Assembly: GCF_014805625.2 (NCBI RefSeq)
Contig: NW_023998464.1
Coordinates: 3,663,979-3,727,978 of the forward strand
DNA length: 64,000 nt
Source of the DNA: Glossina fuscipes
Taxonomy: Eukaryota > Arthropoda > Insecta > Diptera > Glossinidae
Direction of reading: 5' to 3'
Under the pieces are notes generated by a model, which made no database searches, was not told the DNA's origin, and saw nothing but the letters and a program-made list of their open reading frames with translations. Positions 35,413-49,706 of the stretch are shown here, one piece after another (positions within the stretch are counted from its first letter, which is position 1; each line of letters starts with the position of its first letter). Made by a program: the position numbers and the translations under genes.

Positions 35413-36631
35413 GGAGAGAGGTGAGTTAAAATGTATAACTAGTACACATATATTAGTACAATGCTTGTTGACTAGCCCTTCAGAGACTTTAAATGATCGT
35501 AATCCTATTTTCTTAGTCATAGATTCTCAATGTCATACATGCTTGAAAGTGTGAAGATTTTTACCTAATTAAATGTGTCAAAGGTTAATATCGAACATTT
35601 AAAATTTCTTGTATTTTACAAGTTAGTTTAGAATTAAACCGTCATAATTTTTAAACAACGCCCTCGCTAAATTCCCTGTTGAAAGGCAAAGCACAGAGTC
35701 GCTTATAATATATATAAATGGTTGAGTGCCCAACTAACAACTTAAATGTTAACGCCAATCAGCTACGTTAAACGCGCAACTTAACAGACCAGAAGGGTCC
35801 AACTCTGTAAAATAACGGACCAACATTAGGATTAACATTATCTAACGGACCAACTCTGTCAAATAACATTATCTAACGGACCAAATTAACAAAAGCCATC
35901 GGCATTGAAAGAAAAAAAACAGTTTAAGAAAAATAATAAATTTGAAAACAATTTGATGACTTGCAGCAAATTAATCAAGATAAAGAAGATAAATATTTTG
36001 CTGAAAGCGATGACGATAATAAATTTGTGGCTAACATGTGCGTATATTAAACAATAGTAATTATTATCAAGAAATGCTTGCAAAACACAACAAAAAACTG
36101 CGGCCGTGACTGCTAACGCTGACATTCTGTTTTGTTGAGTTTTTGAAAGTAAACGAAGTTGTGGTGGAATGACTATTTTCATTTAGTTTCAATTACTTTT
36201 GAAGTGATTTTTTCAACATACCAAAAAAAAAAAAAAAGTGATTTTTTTTATCACTTTTCATGAATTATATCGCACTAAAGTAAGTGCTTCATTCTTACAG
36301 TAAGCAAATGAAGGGCATAACATTTCATCATTCAATTTGTAATATATAAACGCATTGGATATCGAAATATAGGACGTGAGGTTAACAAATTGAAACCAGA
36401 AGACTAAATATCGAACCCGCTTGTAGCCAATAAATCAACTCTTTTTCGTTTATTTAAGTTTGGCAACATTTCATAACAACACGTTTTACTTCTAGTGCAA
36501 AACAAAAAACAATAGAGTGAATATTATTTAGTTTTAACTATTTCATATCCAGAAAAAAGAAAAATATTAATCGATATAAACCCCATTTTTCATTAAAGCT
36601 GAACTTTTAAAAAAAGAAAAAACTTATTAGT

Positions 36632-39600
36632 ATGTCTACCTCACTATTTGAGCAACTACAACGTCTAAAAGTGCCGGAAGCTGATGCTTTGTTGGAAAAA
36701 AGACGTCATGCTTCCATACTCTTCGATTCGAAGGAGGCAGCCACTAAGGGCAGACGCACTATATATGATTTGGGCGTCAGCGGCTTAGAGGAATTAAATA
36801 TATTGAATCCCAGTTTTCAACAATTTAAGATGACATTGTTCAATGAGGCCACATTGCAAATAGAAAGAGCTGTAGAGCGTAAAGATGTTAATGAACTGCT
36901 GGATTGCAATATACGAAAATTTTTTTGCTATTTATCACCATACTTTCCGCTACGACCGGCTCATATGTGCTTAGAATGGTTGATAAGACGTTTCCAAGTG
37001 CATGAATACAATCGGAACGATTTAATGGCTTTGATTTTACCCTATCATGAAACTAATGCTTTTGTTAAAGTTCTGCAAACGCTTCGCTTGAGAGAATCGG
37101 ATCAAGTATGGTATTGGTTAAAACCATCGCAACGTGCCGGTTTGCCTTTATCAAAGACAGCCATTTTAAATCGTGCCGCGACGGAGAAAGGTTTTCTAAA
37201 ATTTGTTTGCAGTTCAACGATAGATGCCGTTAAAGAATTAGGCCATAACGCCCACCTACTACAGGCCCAATTAAATTTCTATGGTACGGTAGTGGTGGGC
37301 GCTTTGGAAAATTGCCAAAAAGTAGAAGAATGGCATATTATAACCCTTCTGCCTTCATTGATAAAAGGATTAACTTCGAAATCGGTCGATTTCGTCTCAG
37401 CCGCTTACATAATAACGGCCCGTTTAGTTGCTCGTACAGAAATTACATCCAAATTATGTAAATTTCTTATAACAAAGTTAGCGGCAGTAACTTTTGAACG
37501 TTTACAGCGAACTGCTGTTATGCTTCTTGTATGGATTTTTGATACACAACGAGCGTCAAATCCATCTTTTCCTGATGAAACTCTTTTAAAATTAATTCAG
37601 GAGAATTGGTTCACTAATGTATTGGCGGCATTAGCTAATGAAAATATGGACATTCACTGTATAAGCAGAATCTTAATGGTTCAATGTGTAAAAGCTTTGC
37701 GCAATGATGATGCGCAAAAAGAAAATTTTAAGGAGTTCCTAGAACGTTTTCTAAATGGCATAAAATTCTCCGATTCTTTTGCCGAGCAAATGATAAGGTG
37801 AGTTGAAATACATGGATTCCATTGTGATTTCATTTTACCTTTTTTGCTAATTTTTCTGTTTTAGTTATTTTCTGGATTCCTATGTTTCATCAAACAACAC
37901 TCACACAACACGAAGTTTGCAAGATAGTGGGGTAATTGAGCTGGACTCCGAGGAAGATGATAATGATCATAGTGTATATTTTAAGTCGTGGTATTCAGAG
38001 CGCTTACAAAAGTGGGAAAGTCAGTATCCCTCAGCGTTTGACAAATGTATCAAAGAGTCTTTGTCTAATCTCGGATCAGAGGAAACGAATAAACGGAGGG
38101 ATGCTATAAAAATGGCTCTGGGTAAAATTTTGGAATATTAGAAGGAAAACATTTTATAATATATTATTATTATTATATTGTATATATATTGTACATAGGC
38201 TACCGTTTACAGAACTTTGACAAATCGGCTTGCGACATATACGAGAGTTTATATCACTACAATGCTACTATACGTTTAGTGGCCGTTAAGACATTGTTGA
38301 AAAATCTGAAACATTATCGGATGAATTCAAAAAATTGCGAGATCTTAAAAGAATGCTTGTTGGATCGCATGCGTGATGACAATGCAGATATAGTAAAGAC
38401 TCTTCTAACTTTGAGTACGTCTGAGCTTTTGCAGATAATTGATTGTTTTCAATTAGTTGATGCTTTAGTGAATATTTTATATAAAATTCAAGTAGATCCA
38501 GAAAATTGGCAAGCTCTCTCCACGATTGTGGTCCAGCATTTAACTCATGGAGTCTTGGTGAAGCAGTACAACAACAATTTGATTTTATTCTCATTAATGC
38601 CGATATTTTTGCCAACGGATGATCGGAGTTATGATAAGAAAGCTTTACAACAAATTGTTACTAGTGATTTAGCTCAAAATATCAATTGGCTGCAAAAGTT
38701 TAATATATCAGAAATAGAGTTTTTTGATGCCAAAAGCTTTAGGAGACAGTTTTTAGATGTTATCATCGCATCTCCGAATAATATAAACCTTTTCGATTTG
38801 TTGGAAGGCGTTGAAAAACAACAAGAGACGCGGATGCAGTTTCGAAACGCAATGCAGCTTTACCATCTGCTTATATTGGTTACTGCCTGCTTAAAACAGA
38901 AATACACAGCAGAAGAAAGTTCAAAAATCTATGAGCAGATTTCTCAATATACGCAGCGGTTTAAAATGAGACACTTAACAAGCGCAGAATGGAATGGAGA
39001 TAACAAATCGCGCTACATACCTTTGCAATTGTATAGTGATTTCTTGTTGGCTTTAATGGAGCACACAGACTTTTCAAATTTAACAAAGCAAAGTTGGGAA
39101 ACTGAAGAATTCATAGAATTAAAATATTTTTTTAAAGTCTTCGCAGACATCTCTAAAGAGGCGTTTCAGACAGGTTTACAACTAACCGAACAAAAGCAAT
39201 GGTTGAGAATGTTAAAAGAACTATTTGATGGAGTATTTAAACATCCGCAAATTAAACTGGAATTTCTAATTAATTTTTATTTATATGAGAGACAAGAGAA
39301 AGCCAATCATTATATGGACTTGCGTGTGAGGTCGCTTAAAATTACGCAAAATATAATAAAAAACTCGGAGAAGTTTAAATTAATTATAGGCAACGATTAT
39401 ATTATAAAAATTGCTATGGCCTTAAACTCGCAACAGGAAATTATACGGTGGGAAACTTTAAATACGCTGGAAGAGATCCAGCACAGCACTTTTTCATTGG
39501 ACGATAATATGAAGCATTTTATTAAATCTCTTCTAATGCGTAGAGAAGAAATCTTGATGGATTACGAACAATTCCCTTTAGTTATGTATTCGCTGCTAAA

Positions 39601-42600
39601 AAGTGATATTGGCAATCGCAAAAGTTCTGTAAATAGCAACCGAATTCTCAACGAAATTTTGAAAAGTGCTGAAAATCACAAAGAATTAAACAACTTAGAA
39701 TTTTCTACGCTAATTTTGAAAACTCTTAAATATATTGAAGATGAAGAGATTTTCAAACAATTTATACCTTTGGCGGCAAAAGTCCTAGAAGAGACTAGCA
39801 TGAAAGGTTCCGTTGAAATTTTAAAAAGTCCCTACGATACTTTCTACGGTTTGGTAATCCAACGCTTTGGCCCGCACACTGCAGAAAATATATTAACTGG
39901 GCACGAACCAGCCTGGCTATTAATTGAGACAATTTTTACATGTCATAACGTATATCTAAAATCTAACGACTCTTTGAAGCCAGTTGCGTGCGTGTTTGTG
40001 GAGGGTTTGAATGAAATATTTTACGAGAAATATCCCACAAGATTTAAAAAACAATTTATAGAATTATTAGTCAGTACTACTGCGGAAGCTGAAAATGATT
40101 TACTCTTCCTGGCGGTAAACAAACTGTTGAAAAAATGTACGTTGGATTGTCGTTTGTTATTGGCTACGTTGGAAAATATGTACAAATGTTCGGAGAATGC
40201 AGAAACCAATAAAAGAAAATGCACAATTTCCAATCTAAAACAAATACAATTCAATTCCATTTATTGGAAGAAAGGAATTGTTCTCTTGGAATTGCTCGAG
40301 AGCATAAAGAAGTTAGTAAACAGTGAATTATTAATACCGCTTTTATTTGAGTTACTGAATGCTTGCCTTCTTCTCGAAGAGCAAACGTCAGTGGAGTACG
40401 CAAAACAACTAATTCTTTCCGCTTTGCTGAACGCTTGCAGTAAAGCTCAAGAAAATAATTACGACTTAAAGAAAACATTCGAGAAGTCCATCTTTCGCGT
40501 GGATCACGTAGTTCAATGTCTTAGGATGTCTCAAAACCCTCAAACACATCAGAATGCGTTGTTGCTACTTTCAAGTTGCGCAGAGCTATTTCCTCAGCAG
40601 GTTCTCCATAATATTGTAGATGTATTCACATTTATGGGCTCCTCAGTAGTACGGCACGATGATGCCTTTAGTTTCCATATAATCAACGTAATCATTGTCT
40701 CTGTAATACCGATTTTAGTTAAAGAGAAAGTAGCCGTAATTCCTGTATTGAAGATATTTTCTGATATAATGCTCGACGTTCCAGAACACCGCAGATTACC
40801 GCTGTACACTAAACTTCTTTTAACTTTAGGTTCCGAGGAGTATTTGTGGATGTTTCTTTGCGTAGTGTTTGAGGCTTACGTCATAGACGAGGAAAAACAA
40901 CGTTTAATACATAAAAAGCATTCAAATTCTTCAAATCTCCATTCGAAGCTCATGCCTAAACGTTTAGAAATTGTTTCAGATCTATGTCAAACTTTCTCGC
41001 CGTCTGTCATCCTAGCGACTTGTATAAATTTAATGGATTATCTTACAAAATTACCAAAAGACGCCGAAGGAGACTCATCCAAAAGGAAACTATCATTAGC
41101 TGATAACACAGAACGTTCCCTTTTTGACGTATGCACTCACTCAGCTAAACAATTTCGCCATTATAAATACGTAATCATGCAATTCCTATCCTCTGTGACC
41201 AATTCTGAGGAATTTTTGCGTAAGATAGCCTTACTTCCTTCGGACGGTACCAACTCTATGAAAACTCTCTATCAAAATTTTATTATTAAAATTCTTTCTT
41301 ACATACCACTCGTGCATACTTCCTTAGAAAAATCTGAGGAGTTAGCGCAACAAAAGTTCTGGAAAGTTATATTACACCATCTGCACGATGTTCTGGATAA
41401 CACTGTTTCTTTGCTCTCATCCGATATGTTTCTAGTGGTTTTTAATGGTTTAATGCAATATAAATTGTTGAGCGTACGCAAAAAAATCATAGAAATATTA
41501 ATCACGAAGTTGCAACAAAAAGATGAATTTTTTGCTAACTGTGATGGCCAACATTTTCAATATCTTCTAAAACCATTAGTTATGATTATTAAAGGAATGT
41601 TAAGTAAGGAAGAGGTTAAATTCACTGATTTAATATTCTTACAACAAACTGCTTTAATAGCAATTAAATTACTGTCAAAACAATTTGCCTTGAAGCATGT
41701 GGAAGACTTTAAAGCTGTTCTCTCCGACTTAACTAAAGTCATTAAACATCGTCCGCATTTATCAAAAATAATTTTGGCGACTACCGTTTTGACTTTAATT
41801 GAAATTTCTTTTAACTTAAAAGCGCACGCTCTGGCCCACATGCCAAAATTTATGCCGCCAGTGATGAAAATCTTGCAAGATCAATCTGAATTGGTCAAAA
41901 GCCAATCACCTGATAATGTTTGCTTAGCGATTGTTACAGGTGAGTAATAACTTGTTCTTCAATAAAAACCAAATAACATATATGGGATGCTGCAGTGAAT
42001 ATAAAATAAATGGACGATTCTTGGTCTTCATGCGTCTCAGTTTTGTCTGATAATTTGAACTAAACAATTTCATTTGTTTGACAACTAACAAGTATTTAAA
42101 ATTTCTCCTCTCCTCCTCTCTCTATATCAATAATTGCAAAAATTTTCTAATTCATGAGGAACATTATTATGAGAATTCTTCATAAGAGTAATTAGTTTGC
42201 GAATCGTTTCGTTAGACAAATTGCTTAAAATGTCTTATTTTCAAAACTCGGAAGACCACATACGCGTAGACTTGCAAAAATAATTACAACTTCATTAGGC
42301 GTTGAATACTTTAACTTTTCAAAATTTTTTATCGCTCGAGATTATTATTTAAATAGGTTCTCGAAGTAAATGCATTTTTATAGTTTGAACAAAGCATCCG
42401 TAAAAAGGAATTGAATTCAAATTATTCTCTTTAAAATAAAGCAAATCTTTTTCATCTTTAACTATGTTTTAGGTATACAAAAATTATTTGAGGCACTTCC
42501 TCTATTCCTGGGGCCTTACATTGTGGACGTATTGGTATCTCTGTGCGTGATTGAGGCTCATCTGACCGTCCAAAAAAATGAAAAAGATCAACGCTCGACG

Positions 42601-43624
42601 AACACATTGCAAAAAATTAACGCTATCTGGTCGAAAATAGCCACCGATGTGCCAGTACGCATTCTTGTTCCCAGCTGGGAAAAGACGTATAAGCATTTAG
42701 TGCAGAGCAAAAGTTACGATGAACTGAATGTCTTGCTGAAATTGATAAAGCAATCTATAGCTTACAACGATAACCAAACGTTAGCGCCTGTCCAAAAGTA
42801 TTTGTCAGAAATGTTTCAGGAATTTTTAAAATTCCGTGTAAGAGTAGAAGACGAAAGCTGCCGTCATGATCAAGTACAATGCATAGAAGGCAATATTATC
42901 GACACCTTTGTAAGGTGGACCCTAAAATTATCCGAAAGTGCGTTTCGACCTCTATATCATAAACTATATAAGCGCGTTTTAGAGGAAAAGAGCGATATAA
43001 AAGCGAGCTTAACTTTTTTTCGATTGACCCACAAAATTGCTGAAGCTTTAAAGTCTTTATTTGTGCTTTTTGCTGGCGATTTCATCGAAGATGTTGTCCG
43101 CCTGCTAATTGAATGTAAATCTAATCAAAAAAAGTCAAAATACGTGAAGGAGCCTTTACTCGTAGAGCTATTGATGGCTCTATTAAACACCTGTTATCAA
43201 ATATTTTTGCATGATAGCAAAGAATTTATCAATATGCAAAAAATTTGGAGTTCTTATGCCTGCCATCGTAGATCAAATAGAAAACCAACTGGTTTTAAAT
43301 GATGAATTATTGCAACAACTACTTATGCTTTGTATAGCTCAATTGGCAGTGAACGTGTCTAGTGATGTTATGTGGAAGCAATTGAATTATCAGATTTTAC
43401 TTAAAACGCAGACTAGCGCCCCTGAGGTGAGAATTTTTGCTTTCAATTGTTGCGTGGCATTAGCTCGGAGGTTAGGCGATGATTTCACTCCTTTATTGGC
43501 CGAGACAATGCCTTTCATTGCTGAACTCTTTGAAGATGAAAACCCGCGAGTAGAGGAAAATACACGAGCAGCGGTGCGGGAATTGGAGCAAATCCTGGGA
43601 GAATCATTACAAAAATATCTTTAA
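36632..43624 (+). CDS. HEATR1: HEAT repeat-containing protein 1 (UTP10), U3 snoRNP/SSU processome
   Basis: Very large HEAT-repeat protein of the t-UTP subcomplex, needed for rDNA transcription and early 18S pre-rRNA processing in the nucleolus. Four exons: 36632-37797, 37865-38121, 38199-41939, 42473-43624; about 2105 codons against about 2144 residues in human. The N-terminus matches throughout: SLFEQLQRL, ILFDSKEAAT, LEELNILNPSFQQF, LSPYFPLRPAHMCLEWLIRRF, ILPYHETNAFV. The C-terminal BP28CT-type domain ends MPAIVDQIENQL...WKQLNYQILLKT...FIAELFEDENPRVEE...LEQILGESLQKYL. In exon 4 the frame shifts by one base in the A6 run at 43238-43243 (family alignment wants one A fewer), most likely an assembly indel. 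The gene has its own strand block, downstream of the helicase fragment. Drosophila l(2)k09022 is the counterpart as I recall. Confidence 0.95.
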
Positions 43625-44559
43625 TTTTTTCCTATATTTTTTTTAATAAATATAACCTTTAAATATTTACACCACAAATGTCTAGAATTACAGAAAAGTG
43701 ACATACCGATTGGTAATCAGATCGCCATACGCACTATTCAGAAATTCATATTTTAATAATTGAATTTTGATTATAAAGAAAATTTATCGCATAGCCAACA
43801 CATAAGAAGCCAACAATTCATACACAAATAGGAATATCAATCGAATGTTATATTGATTGTGACATTACTGCAGATTTAAGTGGCCGTTTACGTTTATATT
43901 GACTTTCATATTTCATATTTTCTCTTTCTATCGGTTTATTAAACTACAGAGAAATCATTTCGTGTTCACACTGACCGGTTTCTATTTAATACAGCTCTCT
44001 CCTCTACTGTTGATTTTCTGTATTCTTAGAAGTATGTCTTTTAATATTTTTTCGTATGTCAGTGGTCAATGGATGTCCGATAACGTTTTTATCACACAAT
44101 CTTCTTAAGGTTTTAGGATCTCCAAACAGAAGCATGACAACAATATCAAAAAAAGATGTCGATCAAGTGATCAATGAAAGTGATTAAACGATGAAGCAGA
44201 GATGCTTATCTCTTTCGAGGGGATTCAACTTCAAAGATGACGACCAAAAATAATTTCATTGTGAGGAAGTGATGATTATCTCTCTCGATTGGTCGATGTG
44301 CAAGTTCTAATAGTCAAAACAGCACCGTCCATTCTGAAGCTTACACTCGAAGATTGATCTCAAGTTACAGCTTTATAGCATTTAATGAAGTCAGTTAGTT
44401 GCTTATGATGAGGTGTATTGCGAACACGAGATTGTTGTATATATTAAATATTCTAAATCCGCCTGAGTGGCCGAATACGCAAGAGTCTCGACTAACAACT
44501 CAATGACTTTAGTTTTGGAATTCATTCTCTGGTTAAATTTATAATGATAATAATAATAA
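43625..44559. other. 3' flank of HEATR1; noncoding
   Basis: 'aataaa' in 'tttttaataaatataacc', about 20 bp after the stop codon, is a likely poly(A) signal. Beyond it no gene is visible. An (ATA)n-like run at about 44541-44561 adjoins the LINE remnant that follows. Confidence 0.5.
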
Positions 44560-47500
44560 TAAACATTCCAAAGGTGAAAGTCTTATCGACTTTACTGCAA
44601 TAAAATATAACGTGCTCAGCTGACTTTTGTGTGACACACGTCCTACCATCTTTAGATAAACTTTGTAAAATCTGTGATTACATGTGAGTCCACTGAGGTC
44701 CTTGATATGCGATGTAGTGAAGTTGGTATCAGAAAAAGATTTAAAGGTCGTGACAGGATGATTTTTATAGAAAAGTCCGTCTTTATCAATCAGAAAAGTC
44801 AGTTTGAATCATCTGAAAAAAAGATTTTAACTTTCAGAAGTTCTTTAGCAGTCAGGAACAAGGCCCTCTCCGTGACTGGAAGTTTATCGAAAACTGCTCT
44901 AAGGATGGAGCGAGGAAATTCCGTACATCGTCTTAACAGATTGTTTTGAAGCGACTGCATCCCTTTGGAAACATAGTTAGATTACTTAAGGTTAAGTGGT
45001 CGATTGTAAAAATTCTATTTTTTAGCGGATAAATGATTAATAAATTGTGGGTGCATTTCTTTGGGAAACTCCGATCGAAGGCAAGTTATCAAGCCGCTAA
45101 GCGCTTCGGAAAAGAGTTCTTAGACTGCTAAACTATCATTAATGATCCTACCGAGAAACTTAATGGAAATCTTTTGCCTATCAGGTATACCTTTGATAAA
45201 GATGTGAATGAACTTCCTGGGATCTTTAGCAAAATACCATGTATTTGTTTTAGTTGGTTTAAAACTGATGTTCAGATTCTTACATGCATTAAAAAGAGAT
45301 TAGCTTTAGTGGCAAGATTTTCAATCGCTTCATTGAAGTATTTGCCAGGTGAAATTAACAGAAAATCATCGCCATATTGGTAAATGTGTGTGTTGCGATC
45401 TGAAGTTGATGCAGCTTGACCGTGTATACATTGAACAGAACAGCACCACGGCTTGTGGAAGCCACACTAGAATTCGAAAAGAAAAGAAGCTTCGAATCCA
45501 AAGACTCAAATGAACCGATGTGTGATAATTAATGAGAATCTTACCTACTTTACTGAGATCAACACAGTCGTAGGCTTTAATCAAGAGAGAGCATCACAAC
45601 TTTTCTTCCATCTTTTTTTTCTCTTGAAATAGGGAAAAATAAATTATTTACACGCATGTTGGGAGATTTTTATTTTTGATAAGTAAAAAAATGGTCGGGT
45701 ATGACGTTATGTTAGCTTAGAAAATTAATGAGCCTTTCCTTAGCCATGGAATTTGTGATCTTCATAAGGACTAAAGTCAGAGAGATTGAAATTAGCTAAA
45801 ACATCAAGGCTCTTTCCAACCTTTGGAATCGGAACAATTTTAATACGAAGGCAATGCTTTGGGATGATGTTAATAATACAACATTTACTTATGGCATTCA
45901 ACAAAGCATACAGACTTGGCTGAGAGAGAACTACGATCATGTCATTTTTCATTCCGTCACAACCTGCAGCAGATGATTTTTTTCCTGTGCAAAACCATCA
46001 TAAGTTCATCAAACAGAAAAGGCAACGTCCCAGTCTCGGATGAATGAAATTTTTTATTTTTTTAACGGAATTGTTGCGACTGTGAAATAAAATGGGAGAG
46101 TGCTGACTTTTGGAGACGTTCTGGAGACGTTAGTCGTGTTCCAGTTGAATGATAAAACAGTTGAATTAGAAAGAGTTAGATTAGAAAGAGTTAGACATTG
46201 CTCGCCGAGCGAACACTCCGGCTACAGTGAAAGATAGTAATGGCATTATTGAAGACTTTAAAACTTCTGACATTGATGCCATTTACAAGGATCTTCCCTT
46301 TATTGGTCGAGACTTCATCGCCTTACAAACAATGTCTAGCATCGAAATTGCAGCTAGAATTACATTTTGTTCACCGTCAAGAAAGTCATATAAGTTTGTA
46401 CATCAACACTAGGCGGAAAGTAGTATAATGCTTTGAAAAGATTCGGTTTTAGATGCATGGTTTTGATGATGTTAATGTCACCAGTAGAATTGTATGGAAT
46501 ACGTCTGAAGTTGACGCATTTCTTAACTAGTGTACTAACACCACCATAGCCGCCATCTCAGTATTTGATATCTAAAGTATGATTGAAACGTTTCACTTAC
46601 TTGCCACCTTTCAGAAAAACTTCGCTTAAGATGCAGATGTCAGCGGATTTACTCGTGGTACAAGGCACTAGATCGTAGCGAGAATTCGCACAATAACAAA
46701 CTTTTCCTTCAAATTTTTCAAGATTCTGAGGAGTCTTCGGACGGACATATTTTTTAAACGCAGCGATTGATCTATCAAGTTTCGAGGAACGCAAATTGTT
46801 GTTCGAAATTATTGGCCGCTGAAGTGATGTTACAGACGGCTTCGGGGATGACCTGGGAGAAGGCTTGGGAGGTGTACTGGAAGAAGTTTTGGAAATAACG
46901 GATTTCCTATTAAAGACCCCACTGAATTTTTTCTTTGTTAAACGCATATTAGCGTTTTCATTGCCTTTGGAGGGAAATTCAATCGTAAGAGTTATCATCC
47001 AGACAATCAAAGCAGTTTGGGGAAAATAATAGGAAAGATTTTTGATTACCATAATTTTATTGATATTTAATTCCCGCTCACTGTTCGGGCAACACTTGCT
47101 TAGAGCGTTGTGCTCCATTGAACCACGGGACAAGCACTTCGTGTTTTCACAGTTTACACACTGTCCAGACACCTGTTCTTGTTGACTTTACTGAATTTTG
47201 ACACATACCCATATCTACCGCACTTAAAGCATTGCTTTAAGGTGGGTAGGAAGTACTCCACAGGCAGATTACAAAAATTGAATTTGATCGTTTTGAGGAG
47301 GGCTTTCCCTAAAACCAATTTTAATGGTCGTTGTGGGGATCAACTCTTCCTTGGATTTCTTCTTTGAAATCTAACAGCAGACTTAATCGGAATATTCGAC
47401 ACTGTATTTTTGATTATTTCGGCTACGCTATATATAATTGGAACGTTACGAATTATTACGAATTTCTTATACGCTTTTAAATTTTTTTTAATACAATCGT

Positions 47501-47950
47501 TGCTTTTATTAAGTTGATAGCGTTTACAGTAGAGCTGAAAAGCAATTTGGCTCTGCTCCTACTAACCCCTTTTAGTTCTTGTGGGCCGTTCATGTGAACA
47601 TTTTTTAAATAATCTTAAAAAAAAAGATCCATGTTGATGTTCACAGGCTTGCCTTCAGCATTTTCATACGTTTCAACGGAAAGTAAGAAATTGCACTGCG
47701 ATAAACAATCGTACAAATTGATATCGTGTAATGGCTTTGGCACTTGAATCAAAAGGCTTATCAACTACTTGTTTTCTATGCACCATTAAATCATTCCCTT
47801 CATCCCCACCCATCCTCGATCTAATATGCTCAGTGGCATTCATAAAAAAATGTTCAAAATAATCTTTGTCGTAATTAAATCGCACCCAGCCTCCACAGGG
47901 TGACAGGCTGATGTAGTTTTGGTTGTTATCGGGGAGAAAATTTACCAAAA
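44560..47950 (-). mobile_element. Heavily decayed I-like LINE (ORF1 + ORF2 remnants)
   Basis: Read right to left. 47948-46597 is an ORF1 (gag-like) remnant: NPCGGW-like PCGGWVRFNYDKDYF, then zinc-knuckle pieces CFKCGRYGYV and CVNCENTKCLS...CCPNSE, followed by NINKIMVIKNLSYYF, a family signature after the last knuckle. ORF2 remnants follow: 45952-45740 has IKIVPIPKVGKSLDVLANF (reverse-transcriptase motif), 45584-45366 has KAYDCVDLSKVGKIL, and the palm box reads YGDDFLLI near 45385. Frames change repeatedly, so it is long dead. Clade is inferred from the combination of CCHC knuckles and reverse-transcriptase wording. Confidence 0.75.
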
Positions 47951-48444
47951 AACCGGGCGAAAAAGAAAAAATTTAATACGTATATTCTTTTCATTTTAAA
48001 CTTTCAAAAATTTGTTTTCTTTTTCAAACTTTTTTGTTAAATTCGCGTTTTTTTTACACTAACGCCGATAAGACACCGGTACGACACAAAAGAAAACTTT
48101 TCAACCAACGTTTGCAGAAAGTTATGTTGTCTCTAGTGTGTATATCAAAAGAATGAACTTATCTTTTTAGTGCATTATAAATTATTTTTTTATTATTTGT
48201 TTTTATTTGTTGCATTCAATTATTTCCTATTGCTACAACATTCTTTTTTTGTTTTCAGCCAAAGTTTACAACACCTTTTTTCCCCATCACTTTCCCCAAC
48301 TCAACAATCTAAAATTACACAGTTTGTTTGTTGTGTTTTATATATATTTCTTGTTAACAATTACGACTTATTATCTGGTCGTATAAGAATTGGCTTGATT
48401 CATCTTAATCCACCATCCATAAAAAAGTTTTCGTTAAAAAAAAA
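47951..48444. promoter_or_regulatory. Upstream region of ALKBH4
   Basis: T-rich noncoding DNA between the LINE remnant and the ALKBH4 ATG; it should carry the promoter, but no specific element is identifiable. Confidence 0.35.
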
Positions 48445-49459
48445 ATGAATACAGTGCGTCCATGCGGGTGTAAAGGTATGCGTAGTTGCTTGAAGTGCGA
48501 ACAGGATTTCCATATTAAAAAAGTCAGTCTTAGAGAAAATTTAGAAAAATTTGAATCCTTGGCATATTGTGTTGAATGTGGTCGTTTTTATCCTGGCTGG
48601 GAACCAGAAAAAGTACGGGAACAACATCTGTGGCATCAGGAACAAGTGGGTATTGATTTGCCTGGTGTTGTCGTAAAAGAAAACTTTCTTACCATAAAAG
48701 AGGGTCAACAGCTGTTGGACAACATAGACCACTTGCTGCCTTGGACTTTATCCCAAAGCGGCCGACGTAAACAGAATTTCGGCCCAAAAACCAATTTCAA
48801 AAGACGTAAATTAAGAAATGGTCAGTTTAAAGGCTTCCCCGATTTTACTGCTTTCATACAACATCGATTTAAGGAAATAAACATTCTGGATAATTTTCAA
48901 ACTATTGAACAATGTAGCTTGGAGTATGATCCCAGTAAAGGAGCTTCAATAGATCCACACATTGACGATTGTTGGATATGGGGCGAACGAGTTGTAACCG
49001 TTAACTGCTTGGGAAATGCGGTGCTAACATTAACATTATACGAAGAGGCTAAAGATTTGCATAATTTGAGTAAATTGCAAAAATATAATCTGGCTGTGGT
49101 GGCTGATTATCAACAGTTTCTAAGAGAGCCTTTATTTCCGAAGGAAAAAATACAAATTTTTGAAAGTAAAGTTTTAAGGATTCCCATGCCAAAGTAAGCG
49201 GTTTTGCTATAGACTTGCATTTGAAAGAATTTTTCAAAATTTATTTTCTCTTAGCTTGTCTTTAATAGTCTTATATGGCCCAGCACGCTACCAATTTGAG
49301 CATTCTGTCTTAAGAGAAGATATTTTGGAAAGACGTGTATGTTTAGCATATAGAGAATTTACAGCGATGTATTTGAAAGACGGCGAGTTTTCTGATAAGG
49401 GAAAGGAGATTCTACAAAATTCCTTAAAAATTTGTTGTACTCGTGAAAATAAAATATAA
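48445..49459 (+). CDS. ALKBH4: ALKBH4, 2-oxoglutarate/Fe(II)-dependent dioxygenase
   Basis: AlkB-family dioxygenase; the human protein is reported to demethylate actin K84 and to act on DNA 6mA and in cytokinesis. Two exons, 48445-49193 and 49255-49459, joined AAG-type at MPK/NLSLIVLYG with a 61-bp intron; 317 residues, close to human length. The N-terminus has the ALKBH4-specific Cys cluster CGCKGMRSCLKCE. Core motifs: LPWTLSQSGRRKQNFGPK, VEQC-like IEQCSLEYDP, iron ligands in IDPHIDDCW (HxD), the distal His in ARYQFEHSV, and the 2OG-binding Arg region ERRVCLAYREF. All metal ligands are present, so it should be active. It is convergent with the ZAD zinc-finger gene 250 bp away. Probably Drosophila CG4036, from memory. 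Confidence 0.95.
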
Positions 49460-49706
49460 AAATTAAATTAAGAAATGTCATCCCATTGACATCACAAAAT
49501 CGAAACACAAAAACATTGTCAAAAACGATTGTTAACGTTCCAAATCAACGATATGTAATAGCTAGCTTCTACTCCGCATGTCCACATAAATATTGTTTTT
49601 CGCTTTATTGAAAAAAATGGGCCTTTCTATAAGTTTAGGAGGTACGAACTAGGAGATTATTCTTGAAAATTTATTGTACTATGAAGAACGAAAATTTAGG
49701 TTAACA

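Larger units (their letters stand above)
34866..36631. other. Intergenic DNA with simple repeats and element ends
   Basis: AT-rich 3' flank of the helicase fragment, then an (AT)n run at about 35172-35204, a dispersed element end (35201-35296, listed separately), an exon-like stretch (35297-35412), and a cluster of short direct repeats built on 'taacggaccaa' between 35812 and 35885. The last few hundred bases should contain the HEATR1 promoter. Confidence 0.45.

Noticed and set aside
35812..35885. Possible CRISPR-like array from repeated 'taacggaccaa'
   Set aside because: Repeats are short and irregular, spacers are not unique-length, and the genome is eukaryotic.
38286..41841. Several minus-strand frames of 68-109 codons
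   Set aside because: All lie antisense within the long HEATR1 exon.
44458..44520. Similarity of 'ccgcctgagtggc' to 'ccgcctgaatggc' at 35.37 kb as a shared element
   Set aside because: The match is too short and fades within about 40 bases; chance cannot be excluded.
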